NCBI GenBank assembly: GCA_052170475.1
Contig: JBQNAL010000004.1
Span: forward strand, 62,001-126,000
DNA: 64,000 nucleotides
Reading direction: 5' to 3'
DNA from: CAJPQU01 sp052170475
GTDB taxonomy: Bacteria > Bacillota > Negativicutes > Selenomonadales > Selenomonadaceae
The first letter of the stretch is position 1, and the number at the start of each line of letters is the position of its first letter. The translations under genes and the position numbers were made by a program. The notes under the pieces are model-generated. The model saw only the letters and a list, made by a program, of their open reading frames with translations, searched no databases and was not told where the DNA came from. Shown piece after piece: positions 24,412 through 32,657 of the stretch.

Positions 24412-25113
24412 TCATTTTTCTTTTTTCTCCTTCTTTTTCCCCTTCTCGTCCCGTTTCGCGCCCGCGGCTTTCTCATCTCGGAAGATGAACCACTGCTGCA
24501 CCACCTGCACCAAGTTCATGGTGATCCAGTAAAGCACAAGCCCTGCCGCGAAATTCATGCTCATCCAGCCGATGACGAGAGGCATGACGTACATCATCAT
24601 CTTCATCTGCTGATTCGATTCGTCCGTCGTCTGACGGGTGGTGAGATAGGTGGAAAGCGCGGAGAGCACCGGCAGAATATAATAGGGATCCGCCTCGGAA
24701 AGAGACGGGAGCCAAAGGAAGGCGGGGTTCCCCCCCTCGTAGGTAGCGTCCTTTAAGGCATAAAAAATCGCCATCAAGATGGGCATCTGCACCAGCATGG
24801 GGAGGCACCCCGCCAAGGGGTTCACCCCGGCTTCTTGATAGAGCTTTTGCATTTCCTGCTGCAAAAGCTGCGGATTCGTCTTGTACTGCTCCTGCAGGCG
24901 CTTCATTTTCGGCTGCAATTCCTGCATGGCCTTCATGGACTTGACCTGCTTCACCGTCAAAGGGTAGAGCAGCATCTTAATGACGACCGTCATCAAAATG
25001 ATGGCCACACCGTAGCTCGGCATACCGGCAGAAACCGTCAAGCGGTACAGAAACTCCACCATGTGAGCCAAGAGATGCACCAAAGGCTCAAACAGCGACC
25101 ACAAAAAATCCAA
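24412..25113 (-). CDS. yidC: Membrane protein insertase YidC (short form)
   Basis: A 233-residue YidC/Oxa1 protein without the large periplasmic domain of proteobacterial YidC. Conserved core segments are GVAIILMTVVIKMLLYPLT (first core helix with the essential arginine position replaced by lysine), EAGVNPLAGCLPMLVQMPIL and FAAGLVLYWITMNLVQVVQQ; about five membrane segments. It inserts proteins into the inner membrane. TTG 25113 with AGGATG nine bases upstream is my preferred start; an in-frame TTG at 25161 would add 16 residues without a clear ribosome site. Confidence 0.9.
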   Translation of the reverse strand: MDFLWSLFEPLVHLLAHMVEFLYRLTVSAGMPSYGVAIILMTVVIKMLLYPLTVKQVKSMKAMQELQPKMKRLQEQYKTNPQLLQQEMQKLYQEAGVNPLAGCLPMLVQMPILMAIFYALKDATYEGGNPAFLWLPSLSEADPYYILPVLSALSTYLTTRQTTDESNQQMKMMMYVMPLVIGWMSMNFAAGLVLYWITMNLVQVVQQWFIFRDEKAAGAKRDEKGKKKEKKEK

Positions 25114-25167
25114 TCCATCACATCCTAAACTATCCCGGGCGCCAAGGATCGCCGAAAGCAATCTCGC

Positions 25168-25395
25168 TTAGGGCACCGGGTCGTATCCGCCGTCGTGAAA
25201 AGGATGGCAGCGCAAAATGCGCAAAAGCGCCAGCCAGCTTCCCCGTGCGGCTCCGTATTTTTCGATGGCCAGCCGCGCATACGTCGAGCAAGTCGGGTAA
25301 TAGCGGCAGCAAGGCAGCTTCAGCGGCGAAAGAAACACCTGATAGCACCAAAGGAAAAAAAGACAAATCTTTTTCGCCACGTCACGTCGCCCCAT
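25168..25395 (-). CDS. yidD: Membrane protein insertion efficiency factor YidD
   Basis: A 75-residue YidD. The conserved CRYYPTCSTYARLAIEKYG and HPFHDGGYDPVP are complete, after a hydrophobic KKICLFFLWCYQVFLSPL amphipathic segment. It is thought to help YidC-mediated insertion at the membrane. It lies between rnpA and yidC with four bases after the rnpA stop. A GTG at 25380 is an alternative start. Confidence 0.93.
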   Translation of the reverse strand: MGRRDVAKKICLFFLWCYQVFLSPLKLPCCRYYPTCSTYARLAIEKYGAARGSWLALLRILRCHPFHDGGYDPVP

Positions 25396-25399
25396 TTTC

Positions 25400-25744
25400 T
25401 CAGACAAAAAGATCGGCCTTCCTACCCAAATTGAGGAACGCCTGCTCCATGACCGGCTGCTTGACGCCAATCGCCGAGATACGGGCGACCAAGAGGAGAT
25501 ATACCCCTTCTTTCACCCGCGGGCGCTGGCGGCGATAGGTTTCCCGAAGCAGCCTTTTCAGCCGGTTGCGCACGACCGCACCGCCCAATTTCTTCCCGGC
25601 GGCAAACCCGGCCTTCGTCTCCGACCCAATCGCCGGAAAGACGTATAACACCAAATAACGATTAGCCCACGAACGCCCCTTTTGGTAGACCATCTGGAAC
25701 ATTCGAGGGCTCTTCAAAATCCTGCGCTTTGGCAGTTTCGACAT
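25400..25744 (-). CDS. rnpA: Ribonuclease P protein component
   Basis: A 114-residue RnpA. The RNR motif region GGAVVRNRLKRLLRETYRRQ (about 54-73) is intact, with the basic N-terminus KRRILKSPRMFQMVYQKGR. It is the protein cofactor of the P RNA that matures tRNA 5' ends. It follows rpmH by 31 bases in the standard origin order. Confidence 0.97.
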   Translation of the reverse strand: MSKLPKRRILKSPRMFQMVYQKGRSWANRYLVLYVFPAIGSETKAGFAAGKKLGGAVVRNRLKRLLRETYRRQRPRVKEGVYLLLVARISAIGVKQPVMEQAFLNLGRKADLFV

Positions 25745-25775
25745 CGCGCCCGAACCTCATTTACCCGGCCGCCCG

Positions 25776-25910
25776 TCACGCGGACAGCTTCTTTCTGCCT
25801 CTCTGGCGGCGCTTCTTCAAAACCATGCGGCCGCCCTTCGTCTTCATGCGGGCGCGAAATCCATGGGTCACTTTGCGCCAATGGGTATTCGGCTGAAACG
25901 TACGCTTCAT
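25776..25910 (-). CDS. rpmH: 50S ribosomal protein L34
   Basis: A 44-residue basic protein beginning MKRTFQPNTHWRKVTHGFR and ending in RQRGRKKLSA, the L34 signature. AAAGGAGGA is correctly placed before ATG 25910; the longer open frame upstream is untranslated leader. It is the first gene of the rpmH-rnpA-yidD-yidC-jag unit and has a strong promoter at 26056-26084. Confidence 0.97.
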   Translation of the reverse strand: MKRTFQPNTHWRKVTHGFRARMKTKGGRMVLKKRRQRGRKKLSA

Positions 25911-26055
25911 GAAAATTCCTCCTTTCTCCTGCTTCGAGAAGAGAGCGCTTTTCAGGAAGCTCTCTCCTTGGACTATCGTCTGATAAAAACGAATCTTTAC
26001 GCGCCGATTCCGTTCCCTCCGCATCTTTGGCAGAGGTCAGAGAACCGCAGTCAAG

Positions 26056-26084
26056 ATTATAGCCCACCCCTCGCGGTGTGTCAA
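26056..26084 (-). promoter_or_regulatory. Strong rpmH promoter
   Basis: Minus strand TTGACA (26079-26084), a 17-base spacer and TATAAT (26056-26061): a perfect sigma-70 consensus, about 145 bases before the rpmH ATG. Confidence 0.92.
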
Positions 26085-26236
26085 GGTTTCCGCTTGGCAA
26101 GAATCGCCACCATCGACACGTCTTTTTTCTGTCCAATACCATATATAGGTTCATTTTTTTTCTTTTCCCTTGATGTAGTGCCAAAGGGAAAAAGAGGCGC
26201 CGCCCTTCCTTCTAGATAAAATTCTTTATTGCTTCC

Positions 26237-26397
26237 TGTGGATAAGTTTGATACACTTATTTTACTTCGCCCGCCCTCTTTCTTTTTTCCCATGAGAGAT
26301 ATGGATTCGCCGGGCATCAAAGCGGTGTTTCGCTGTTTTCGCGGGGATGGCGCGCGGGCAAAAAGTTATTCACATTTGTACATAACTCTGTGAATAA
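26237..26397. promoter_or_regulatory. DnaA boxes upstream of dnaA
   Basis: One perfect box TGTGGATAA (26237-26245) and two one-mismatch boxes facing each other, TTATTCACA (26366-26374) and TGTGAATAA (26389-26397), the last ending 25 bases before the dnaA start. Confidence 0.75.
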
Positions 26398-26422
26398 ACG
26401 ATGGCAAGAAAGGATTTTTCCC

Positions 26423-27844
26423 ATGGACGAAAAAGAATTGACACAAATTTGGACAAAAATTCTCGTCAACCTGCGGGAGAATATTGCCGAAAGCGCTTGC
26501 GACCGCTGGCTCTCGCCCATGAAGGCCACCGCTTTGGATGAGACGCATCTCTTCCTCGAAGCGCCCAATGAATTTTCTCTCAACTATATTCAAGACCGCT
26601 ATATTCCCTTCATCAAGGACGCCGTGAGAGAGGTCGTCGGCCGTGAGATCGCGATCCGCTTGACCTCCGCCAAAAGCGACACCACCTACCAAGATGTCCT
26701 GACAGAAAACAACGGCCAGACCGTCCTGATGGTCGCTGACTCGCCGCCAAAGATCCCCTACGGTTCTTCTGCGTCAGCGAAGGATCCTTCTTCCCTTTCC
26801 CCCATCGCGCCCGGGGATCATTCTTCACTCAATCCACAATATACCTTTGATAAATTCGTCATTGGAAATTCCAACCGCTTCGCCCATGCCGCCGCCTTGG
26901 CGGTCTCTGAATCCCCGGGCAGTGTCTACAATCCCCTCTTCATGTACGGCGGCGTCGGCCTTGGAAAGACGCACCTCATGCAGGCCATCGGCAACCAGAT
27001 CCTCCAGAGCCACCCTGAGATGCGCGTCCTTTACATCTCCAGTGAGAAGTTTACGAATGAGTTCATCAACTCCATCGTCAAGGGGAACCCCGAGGCCTTC
27101 CGTCAGAAGTACCGCACCATCGACGTCCTCCTGGTCGATGATATTCAGTTCCTCTACAAAAAAGAGCAGACGCAGGAAGAATTTTTCCACACCTTCAATA
27201 CCCTCTTCGACGCCAGAAAGGCGATCATCCTGTCGAGCGACCGCCACCCGCGGAACATCCAGACCTTAGAGGATAGGCTTCGGTCGCGCTTTGAGTGGGG
27301 CCTCATCACCGACGTGCAGGCGCCGGATCTCGAGACGCGCATCGCCATCTTGAAGAAAAAGGCGATCATCGAGGACTTGGACGTCCCCAACGACGTACTG
27401 ACGTACATCGCCAGCCGCATCGACAACAATATCCGGGAACTGGAGGGCGCTTTGACCCGCGTGGTGGCCTACGCGCAGCTCAATCGCCGCCCGATCACGA
27501 CGGATCTCGTCAGCGAGGCGATGAAGGATGTCTACCCCACCCAGCGCACCGCCATCATCACCTTAGAGCTCATCCAGAAGCTCATCTGTTCCCATTTCAA
27601 CATCACCAGTGAAGATATGATGTCAAAAAAGCGGACGAAGGAAATCGCCTTCGCTCGTCAGGTCGCCATGTACCTCTGCCGGGAACTGACCGACAGCTCT
27701 CTTCCTCAGATCGGCGAATATTTCGGCGGCCGCGATCATACCACGGTGCTCCACGCCTACAAGACCATCGAGGAAGCGCAAAAGAACGATCATAAATTGA
27801 ATGCTTCCTTACAGGAACTCAAGCATCGGCTGAGCCAAATGTAG
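26423..27844 (+). CDS. dnaA: Chromosomal replication initiator protein DnaA
   Basis: A 473-residue DnaA. Domain I begins ELTQIWTKIL; domain III has the Walker A GGVGLGKTHLMQAIGN (about 173-188), DVLLVDDIQFL (Walker B) and the arginine-finger region LEDRLRSRFEWGL; domain IV ends with the DNA-binding signature PQIGEYFGGRDHTTVLHAY. It opens oriC as an ATP-bound filament. ATG 26423 has AAAGGA eight bases upstream; the longer frame from 26390 overlaps a DnaA box. Boxes flank the gene on both sides. Confidence 0.98.
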   Translation: MDEKELTQIWTKILVNLRENIAESACDRWLSPMKATALDETHLFLEAPNEFSLNYIQDRYIPFIKDAVREVVGREIAIRLTSAKSDTTYQDVLTENNGQTVLMVADSPPKIPYGSSASAKDPSSLSPIAPGDHSSLNPQYTFDKFVIGNSNRFAHAAALAVSESPGSVYNPLFMYGGVGLGKTHLMQAIGNQILQSHPEMRVLYISSEKFTNEFINSIVKGNPEAFRQKYRTIDVLLVDDIQFLYKKEQTQEEFFHTFNTLFDARKAIILSSDRHPRNIQTLEDRLRSRFEWGLITDVQAPDLETRIAILKKKAIIEDLDVPNDVLTYIASRIDNNIRELEGALTRVVAYAQLNRRPITTDLVSEAMKDVYPTQRTAIITLELIQKLICSHFNITSEDMMSKKRTKEIAFARQVAMYLCRELTDSSLPQIGEYFGGRDHTTVLHAYKTIEEAQKNDHKLNASLQELKHRLSQM

Positions 27845-28127
27845 CCTTTTTTTCCGTGGATAACCTCGTGTATATCCTGTCGATGCTCTGTGGATAAAAA
27901 GAGGACTTCGTCCATCTTGTGGATGATGTGGATAACTCTCCTCTCGTTACGCACAAATTATCCACCGCTTTCCTTTAAGACACAGAACGCCTCCCCTCCC
28001 TTTTCCACAAATCCACAGGCACTACTACGACTACGACGAACTTTTCTTTTCTCTTCTTCTTCATAAAGGGGCGTGGATAACTTCCTTCCCTCACCTCTTA
28101 AGAGAGAAAAAAGCGAGGCAATAGACC
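27845..28127. other. Replication origin oriC with DnaA-box cluster and candidate DnaA-trio
   Basis: The gap after dnaA holds many DnaA boxes: 27855-27863 (CGTGGATAA), 27889-27897 and 27927-27935 (TGTGGATAA), 27918-27926 (TGTGGATGA), 27958-27966 (TTATCCACC) and 28072-28080 (CGTGGATAA). At 28001-28020 two close boxes (TTTTCCACA, AAATCCACA) and GGC precede 28021-28039, where the complementary strand reads as 3'-GAT/GCT repeats, the layout of a Firmicutes unwinding element. A T-rich run follows. Identification as oriC is strong; the trio is inferred. Confidence 0.88.
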
Positions 28128-28421
28128 ATGCATCTCCCAGATCACATCATAGACGGGATCGTCGCCTTGGCAAAGCGCTATGAAATCGAGCGCGTCCTTC
28201 TCTTCGGCTCTCGCGCTAGAGGCGATCACCATCCTCGAAGCGACATCGATCTCGCGATCTCCGGCGGCGATGCGCTGCACTTTACCTTTGCTTTAGAAGA
28301 AGAGCTCCCCACCCTCTTATCCTTCGACGTCGTCCGAGTAGACGATCCTATCCAAGACGAACTTCTAGCGAACATCCAGAGAGAAGGCATTCTCCTCTAT
28401 GAAAAAAACGGAAACTTTTGA
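28128..28421 (+). CDS. mntA: MntA-type minimal nucleotidyltransferase antitoxin
   Basis: A 97-residue nucleotidyltransferase. GSRARGDHHPRSDID at residues 27-41 is an exact GSx10DxD motif (Gly27, Ser28, Asp39, Asp41), the signature of MntA antitoxins that AMPylate their HEPN partner. A third acidic residue may be Asp65 in SFDVVRVDD. It overlaps the HEPN gene by 23 bases, so the pair is co-translated. It starts 47 bases after the last oriC DnaA box. Assignment as type VII antitoxin follows from motif and partner. Confidence 0.9.
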   Translation: MHLPDHIIDGIVALAKRYEIERVLLFGSRARGDHHPRSDIDLAISGGDALHFTFALEEELPTLLSFDVVRVDDPIQDELLANIQREGILLYEKNGNF

Positions 28422-28788
28422 ACAGGCGCTCGACAATCTTCGCGCCATCCAAGGGAAAACCCCACCCTACGACGCCATCACCTTGGCGGGCATGGTTGCC
28501 CTCTTTGAAATCTGCTTTGAACAAGCGTGGAAAGCGATGAAAGAGGTGCTGGAAGAGAGCGGGTACAGCGAGCGCAAATTGGGCTCTCCGCGCGCCGTCC
28601 TCAAACTGGGGTACCAAGCGGGCATGATCTCCGATGAAGCCTTATGGCTGACGGCTTTACAGGCACGAAACGACATCATTCATTCTTACAGTGCGCCCAT
28701 CGCGCTCAAAATCATCCGAGACAGCCAAGAACATTTTTTACCCCTCTTTTGCGCGTTATCCAAAGAAATCCACGCAAATTGGCGATAA
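28399..28788 (+). CDS. hepT: HepT-type HEPN ribonuclease toxin
   Basis: A 129-residue all-helical HEPN protein of the nucleotidyltransferase substrate-binding (HI0074) family. RNDIIHSY at residues 90-97 is an RX4HXY motif: Arg90 and His95 would form the RNase site and Tyr97 is the position AMPylated by MntA in the type VII system. It would cleave RNA when freed from inhibition. It follows mntA with a 23-base overlap and lies 51 bases ahead of dnaN, splitting the usual dnaA-dnaN pair. Confidence 0.88.
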   Translation: MKKTETFEQALDNLRAIQGKTPPYDAITLAGMVALFEICFEQAWKAMKEVLEESGYSERKLGSPRAVLKLGYQAGMISDEALWLTALQARNDIIHSYSAPIALKIIRDSQEHFLPLFCALSKEIHANWR

Positions 28789-28839
28789 ACGATTACATCA
28801 ACAAAATCTCATCTTCAAACGAAGGAAAGAGGTGTCCTG

Positions 28840-29967
28840 ATGAAAATTAACTGCTTAAAATCAGATCTCGTGCAAGCGCTGCACGTCGTGAGCCGCGCCG
28901 TGGCGAGTAAGCCACAGACGCCGATCCTCTCCGGCATCTACCTCAAAGCAGAAAAAGATGAAGTGGAGCTTCAGGCGACGGATTACGCCATCAGCGTCCT
29001 TTGCCGCGTGAAGGCGGAAGTGGAAGAGCCGGGGACCGTCATCCTCTCCGGGCGCTATTTGCAGGAAGTGACGCGAAACCTTCCCGCAGACGAGGTGATC
29101 ATCGAGACCGACGCCGAAGAAACGCAGGTCTTCATCCGCTCCGGCACGGCGCATTTTCAGCTCCTCGTCATGAACCGGCAAAAGGGCGAGGAATTTCCTA
29201 CCCTCAGGCACTTGGAAGGCAAAGTGACCTTCACGATCAGCGACGTCCTCTTGAAAACGCTCATCCGAAAGACGGCGTTTTCCTGCGCGGGGGAAGATGG
29301 CCGTCCGGTCTTTACCGGCTGCATGTTGGAGCTTGGCGAAGACGAAGTGAAAATGGTGGCGACGAATACGCACCGCTTGTCCTTTATGGAAACGCCTTTG
29401 GCGGGTATCCACGGCGAAGGGCGGCAGTTCATCATCCCCGCGAAAGTGCTCGAAGAACTGCGCCAAATGATGACATCGGAAATTCCGACGGAAGTCACCG
29501 TCGCCTGCACGTACAGCGAAATCAGCTTTGCCTTTGACCATATCTACCTGAAAGCGCGGCTGATCGAGGGACAATTCCCCGATTATCGCCGGGTCATTCC
29601 CACGGACTTTTCCACGCGCGTGACGCTCTCCACGGCCGATTTTCTCGCTGCGGTAAGCCGCGTCTCCCTCATCGCCCGCGCCTCGGATTACAAGGTCATC
29701 AAGCTCCATTTCAGCGGCGGACAAGTCCACATGACGTCGAATAACCCGGAGATCGGACAGGCGGAGGAACGGGTCGCCGCCACCATCGACGGCCCAGATG
29801 TCTCCATCGCCTTCAATGCCGCCTACGTCACCGACGTCTTAAAGAACATCGAAACGAAGAATTTCTACTTCTCCCTGACCGAGCCGCTAAAGCCTGCCGC
29901 CATTCGGGAGACGGACAACGAGGCTTTTATCTACATCATCACGCCGGTGCGGACGCAGCCGAGCTGA
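28840..29967 (+). CDS. dnaN: DNA polymerase III beta sliding clamp
   Basis: A 375-residue beta clamp with three similar domains: N-terminal MKINCLKSDLVQALHVVSRAVASKPQTPILSG-type start, middle domain with RKTAFSCAGEDGRPVFTGC, and third domain with RLIEGQFPDYRRVIP. The end EAFIYIITPVR is the typical MPVRL-like tail. It forms the ring that tethers polymerase. GAAAGAGG precedes the ATG. Normally adjacent to dnaA; here a toxin-antitoxin pair intervenes. Confidence 0.97.
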   Translation: MKINCLKSDLVQALHVVSRAVASKPQTPILSGIYLKAEKDEVELQATDYAISVLCRVKAEVEEPGTVILSGRYLQEVTRNLPADEVIIETDAEETQVFIRSGTAHFQLLVMNRQKGEEFPTLRHLEGKVTFTISDVLLKTLIRKTAFSCAGEDGRPVFTGCMLELGEDEVKMVATNTHRLSFMETPLAGIHGEGRQFIIPAKVLEELRQMMTSEIPTEVTVACTYSEISFAFDHIYLKARLIEGQFPDYRRVIPTDFSTRVTLSTADFLAAVSRVSLIARASDYKVIKLHFSGGQVHMTSNNPEIGQAEERVAATIDGPDVSIAFNAAYVTDVLKNIETKNFYFSLTEPLKPAAIRETDNEAFIYIITPVRTQPS

Positions 29968-30010
29968 CGCCTGCGCGCATGACGATGGACACGAGGAGGA
30001 CGGAGCATTC

Positions 30011-30238
30011 ATGACCGACGTCGCCATTCGTACAGAGGACATCCAATTGGATCAATTTTTGAAGCTGGCCGGAGCGGTCAATACCGGCGGCGAAGTGAAG
30101 CATCTCATTGAAGAAGGGTGTATCAAGGTCAACGAGAAGAGAGAAACCGCCCGCCGCCGAAAGATTCACATCGGGGATCAAGTGACCTTAGGCGAGGGAG
30201 AAAACGCCGAAGTCTACCGCGTGATCGGGAAGGGATGA
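30011..30238 (+). CDS. rlbA: S4-domain RNA-binding protein RlbA/YaaA
   Basis: A 75-residue single S4 domain: IQLDQFLKLAGAVNTGGEVKHLIEEGCIKVNEKRETARRRKIHIGDQV. This small protein is found between dnaN and recF in Firmicutes and is proposed to bind RNA, possibly in ribosome assembly. It starts 43 bases after dnaN and ends three bases before recF. Confidence 0.93.
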   Translation: MTDVAIRTEDIQLDQFLKLAGAVNTGGEVKHLIEEGCIKVNEKRETARRRKIHIGDQVTLGEGENAEVYRVIGKG

Positions 30239-30241
30239 AGG

Positions 30242-31378
30242 ATGCGGGTACGCACCGTCACACTGGTCAACTATCGCAATTACGAGAAGGAGACCATCGA
30301 GGCGTCCCCCTCGGTGAACATTTTTTTGGGACGCAACGCGCAAGGGAAGACGAACATCTTGGAAGGGATATGGTACGCGGCCTTGGGGCGATCCCACCGC
30401 GCCCGCACCGACGCTGAGCTGATCCGCTGGGAAAAAGAGGCGGGTCGGCTCTCTTTCGTGACGGAGCGGCGGGGCGTGGATTGCACTTTGGAATTTCGCT
30501 TTCAGCGCGGGCATCGCCGTCAGATTCTCCTCGGCGGCGCGTCCATTCCCACCCGGGATCTCATCGGCATCTTAAACGTCGTCCTCTTTTCGCCCGAGGA
30601 TCTTCTCTTCGTCAAGGGCGCGCCGGATGGGCGGCGGCGCTTTTTGAACATGGAACTTTCTCAAGCGGATGCAGGTTATTTCTACGATTTGGCGATCTAC
30701 ACCCGCCTCCTTGCGCAGCGCAACGCTCTCTTAAAAAAAGTGCGCGAAGGCGGCGGCCGCGCCGAGGAGCTTTCGCCGTGGGATGCACAGCTTTCGGAGA
30801 AGGCCGTGCGCGTCGTCAAAAAGCGAGAGGAAGCCGTGACCATTTTGAACCGCTTGGCCGGCAGCATCCACGAGCGGCTCACGCAGGGGAGAGAACAGCT
30901 CACCATCGAATACCGCCGCCATCGGGGGGAAGAGGTGACGGAGCCGCTCCTTTCATGGTATAATAAGACGTTACGAGAATCGACGGCGGCGGACATCCGT
31001 CGGGGCAGCACGAGCGTGGGGCCGCACCTCGACGATCTCACCCTGAAAGTGAATGGCGCCGATCTTCGCGCCTATGGCTCGCAGGGGCAGCAGCGCACCA
31101 GCGTCCTCTCCTTGAAATTGGCGGAATTGGAATTTCTGCGCGAAGCGACGGGAGAATATCCCGTGCTTCTCTTGGACGACGTCATGAGTGAACTCGATCG
31201 GGAGCGGCGGACGGAACTTTTGTCCTTTTTGGAGCGGGAGCATATCCAGACCTTCATCACCGCGACCGACGCCGCCTATTTTCCCGCCGACCTTCCCGGC
31301 GCCGTCTTTACCGTCGAGCAGGGATCCGTCAGGAAGGTGCAGAGAGACCGCGCCGAAGGAGAAGGGGGAAAAGTCTGA
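30242..31378 (+). CDS. recF: DNA replication and repair protein RecF
   Basis: A 378-residue SMC-like ATPase. Walker A is GRNAQGKTNILEGIWYAALG near residues 30-49, the signature RRGSTSVGPHLDDL near 255-268 and Walker B with LLLDDVMSELDRERR near 310-324. RecF helps load RecA at gaps. Its stop overlaps the next start (TGATG), so the downstream DUF721 gene is coupled. Confidence 0.97.
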   Translation: MRVRTVTLVNYRNYEKETIEASPSVNIFLGRNAQGKTNILEGIWYAALGRSHRARTDAELIRWEKEAGRLSFVTERRGVDCTLEFRFQRGHRRQILLGGASIPTRDLIGILNVVLFSPEDLLFVKGAPDGRRRFLNMELSQADAGYFYDLAIYTRLLAQRNALLKKVREGGGRAEELSPWDAQLSEKAVRVVKKREEAVTILNRLAGSIHERLTQGREQLTIEYRRHRGEEVTEPLLSWYNKTLRESTAADIRRGSTSVGPHLDDLTLKVNGADLRAYGSQGQQRTSVLSLKLAELEFLREATGEYPVLLLDDVMSELDRERRTELLSFLEREHIQTFITATDAAYFPADLPGAVFTVEQGSVRKVQRDRAEGEGGKV

Positions 31379-32286
31379 TGGCGAGGACGCGCACGGTGGA
31401 AACGGTGGGAGAATTTCTCCCCCGCTTCCTGCACTCTTTCGCGGGCAAAAAGAAATATCAGGAACATCTCGTCTTCTTGCGCTGGCCGGACATCGTGGGG
31501 GAGATGTTGGCCGCGCATGTGAAGCCGGTGCGGTTTGACTTTCGCACCCTCTTTCTTTGTGCGGATGCGCCGGTATGGGCGCAAGAGCTCCAATATATGC
31601 TCGGCACCCTGCGGGATAAAATCAACGGGTACGTCGGCGCGGAATTGGTGCGGGAGATCCGCTTTGGCGCCGGCATCGGACGTAAGCGAGTCGTCTTTTC
31701 TGCGCCTCCTGTGGGAAAAGCGACTTGGCAGCCGCCCGAGGAAAGAGAGCGGCAAAGGGCCGAGACGGCTTGCGGCGTCGTCGAAGAGGAGCGCGTGAGA
31801 GACGCAGCGGCGCGCGCCATGGCGCAGAGCCTCGCGCGGACGCGGCAGGAGGAGGCGGCGGGGGGCGGCGCCTGCCTTCGCTGCGGCGCACCCGGCGGGG
31901 GCAAGGCGCGCCTTTGCCCCGCCTGTGTGAGGCAAAGGCGAAAGGAAAAACGCGCCGCGCTCCGCCGCATCCTCGAGGAAAAGCCATGGATCCGCTACCA
32001 TGAAGCGGCCAAGCTCCTTGACGTCTCCCCCGACTTCGTCCTCTCGGAGCGCCGCCGTTTAGCACAGGCGTGGGCGAGCCGCCTCACCATAAAAGACGAC
32101 ATCGGAGAGGAGGAGAAAAGGCTTGCCATGCTCTTCGCCTCGGTTCCGCCCGAGGCGCTGACGGAGGAAAAAGTGCGGCAGGTCATGCACCGGCTGCGGT
32201 TTGACCTTCGCCCCGATTGGGAAAAGGCAAAGGCAGAAAAAACGCTCCGCCGCCCGAAGATTCGCCCCTTTTCAAGCAGGAGATAA
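31378..32286 (+). CDS. DUF721/DciA-like protein with zinc-ribbon and C-terminal extension
   Basis: A 302-residue protein. The first 95 residues match DUF721 (WPDIVGEMLAAHVKPVRFDFRTLFLCADAPVWAQELQYM), the domain of DciA, which loads the replicative helicase where DnaC/DnaI is absent. Residues 166-183 form CxxC-x10-CxxC, a likely zinc ribbon. About 190-302 is basic and helical with a helix-turn-helix-like ALRRILEEKPWIRYHEAAKLLDVSPDFV. Typical DUF721 proteins are 90-180 residues, so this is an extended form. Coupled to recF and followed by remB and gyrB. Confidence 0.8.
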   Translation: MARTRTVETVGEFLPRFLHSFAGKKKYQEHLVFLRWPDIVGEMLAAHVKPVRFDFRTLFLCADAPVWAQELQYMLGTLRDKINGYVGAELVREIRFGAGIGRKRVVFSAPPVGKATWQPPEERERQRAETACGVVEEERVRDAAARAMAQSLARTRQEEAAGGGACLRCGAPGGGKARLCPACVRQRRKEKRAALRRILEEKPWIRYHEAAKLLDVSPDFVLSERRRLAQAWASRLTIKDDIGEEEKRLAMLFASVPPEALTEEKVRQVMHRLRFDLRPDWEKAKAEKTLRRPKIRPFSSRR

Positions 32287-32310
32287 GAGGGCTGAAAGGA
32301 GAGAGCCGCC

Positions 32311-32631
32311 GTGTTTTTGCATTTGGGCAGCGGTGTCTGTGTTCCTCTGTCGGAGATCCTTTACATTCAGGACGCTTCGCAGCGGGAGGCGTCCGAAGAC
32401 AATCGGCGTTTTTGGGCGCGCTGTCAGAGGGAACGCGTCGTCTGGGATCTTTCCGAGGGCAATCCCCGTTCCTTGGTTTTAACGGATACCGGCGTCTATC
32501 TTTCAGGGATTTCCTCCTTGACCCTAAAAAAGAGACACGATCTCTTCCTCGTTCGACGCGATGGAGGAGAGGACTTCATGCGATGGGGCGATCCCCGTCG
32601 CGTATCGGATAAAAACGGCAGAAAAAAATGA
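32311..32631 (+). CDS. remB: DUF370 extracellular matrix regulator RemB
   Basis: A 106-residue RemB/YaaB-like protein: MFLHLGSGVCVPLSEILYIQD, then SLVLTDTGVYLSGISSLTLKKR. In Bacillus this small protein sits between recF and gyrB and affects matrix gene expression; the role here is unproven. It begins with GTG 32311 after AAAGGAGAG. The C-terminal tail is charged. Confidence 0.85.
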   Translation: MFLHLGSGVCVPLSEILYIQDASQREASEDNRRFWARCQRERVVWDLSEGNPRSLVLTDTGVYLSGISSLTLKKRHDLFLVRRDGGEDFMRWGDPRRVSDKNGRKK

Positions 32632-32657
32632 ACGCGCAGCGTGGAGGGCATAAAGCG

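Larger units (their letters stand above)
25911..26422. other. rpmH-dnaA intergenic region (upstream part of the origin)
   Basis: A 512-base gap without genes between the divergent rpmH and dnaA. It holds the rpmH promoter, an AT-rich stretch around 26130-26300 and several DnaA boxes. I see no well-formed promoter for dnaA, although boxes lie directly in front of it, consistent with autoregulation. Confidence 0.8.
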
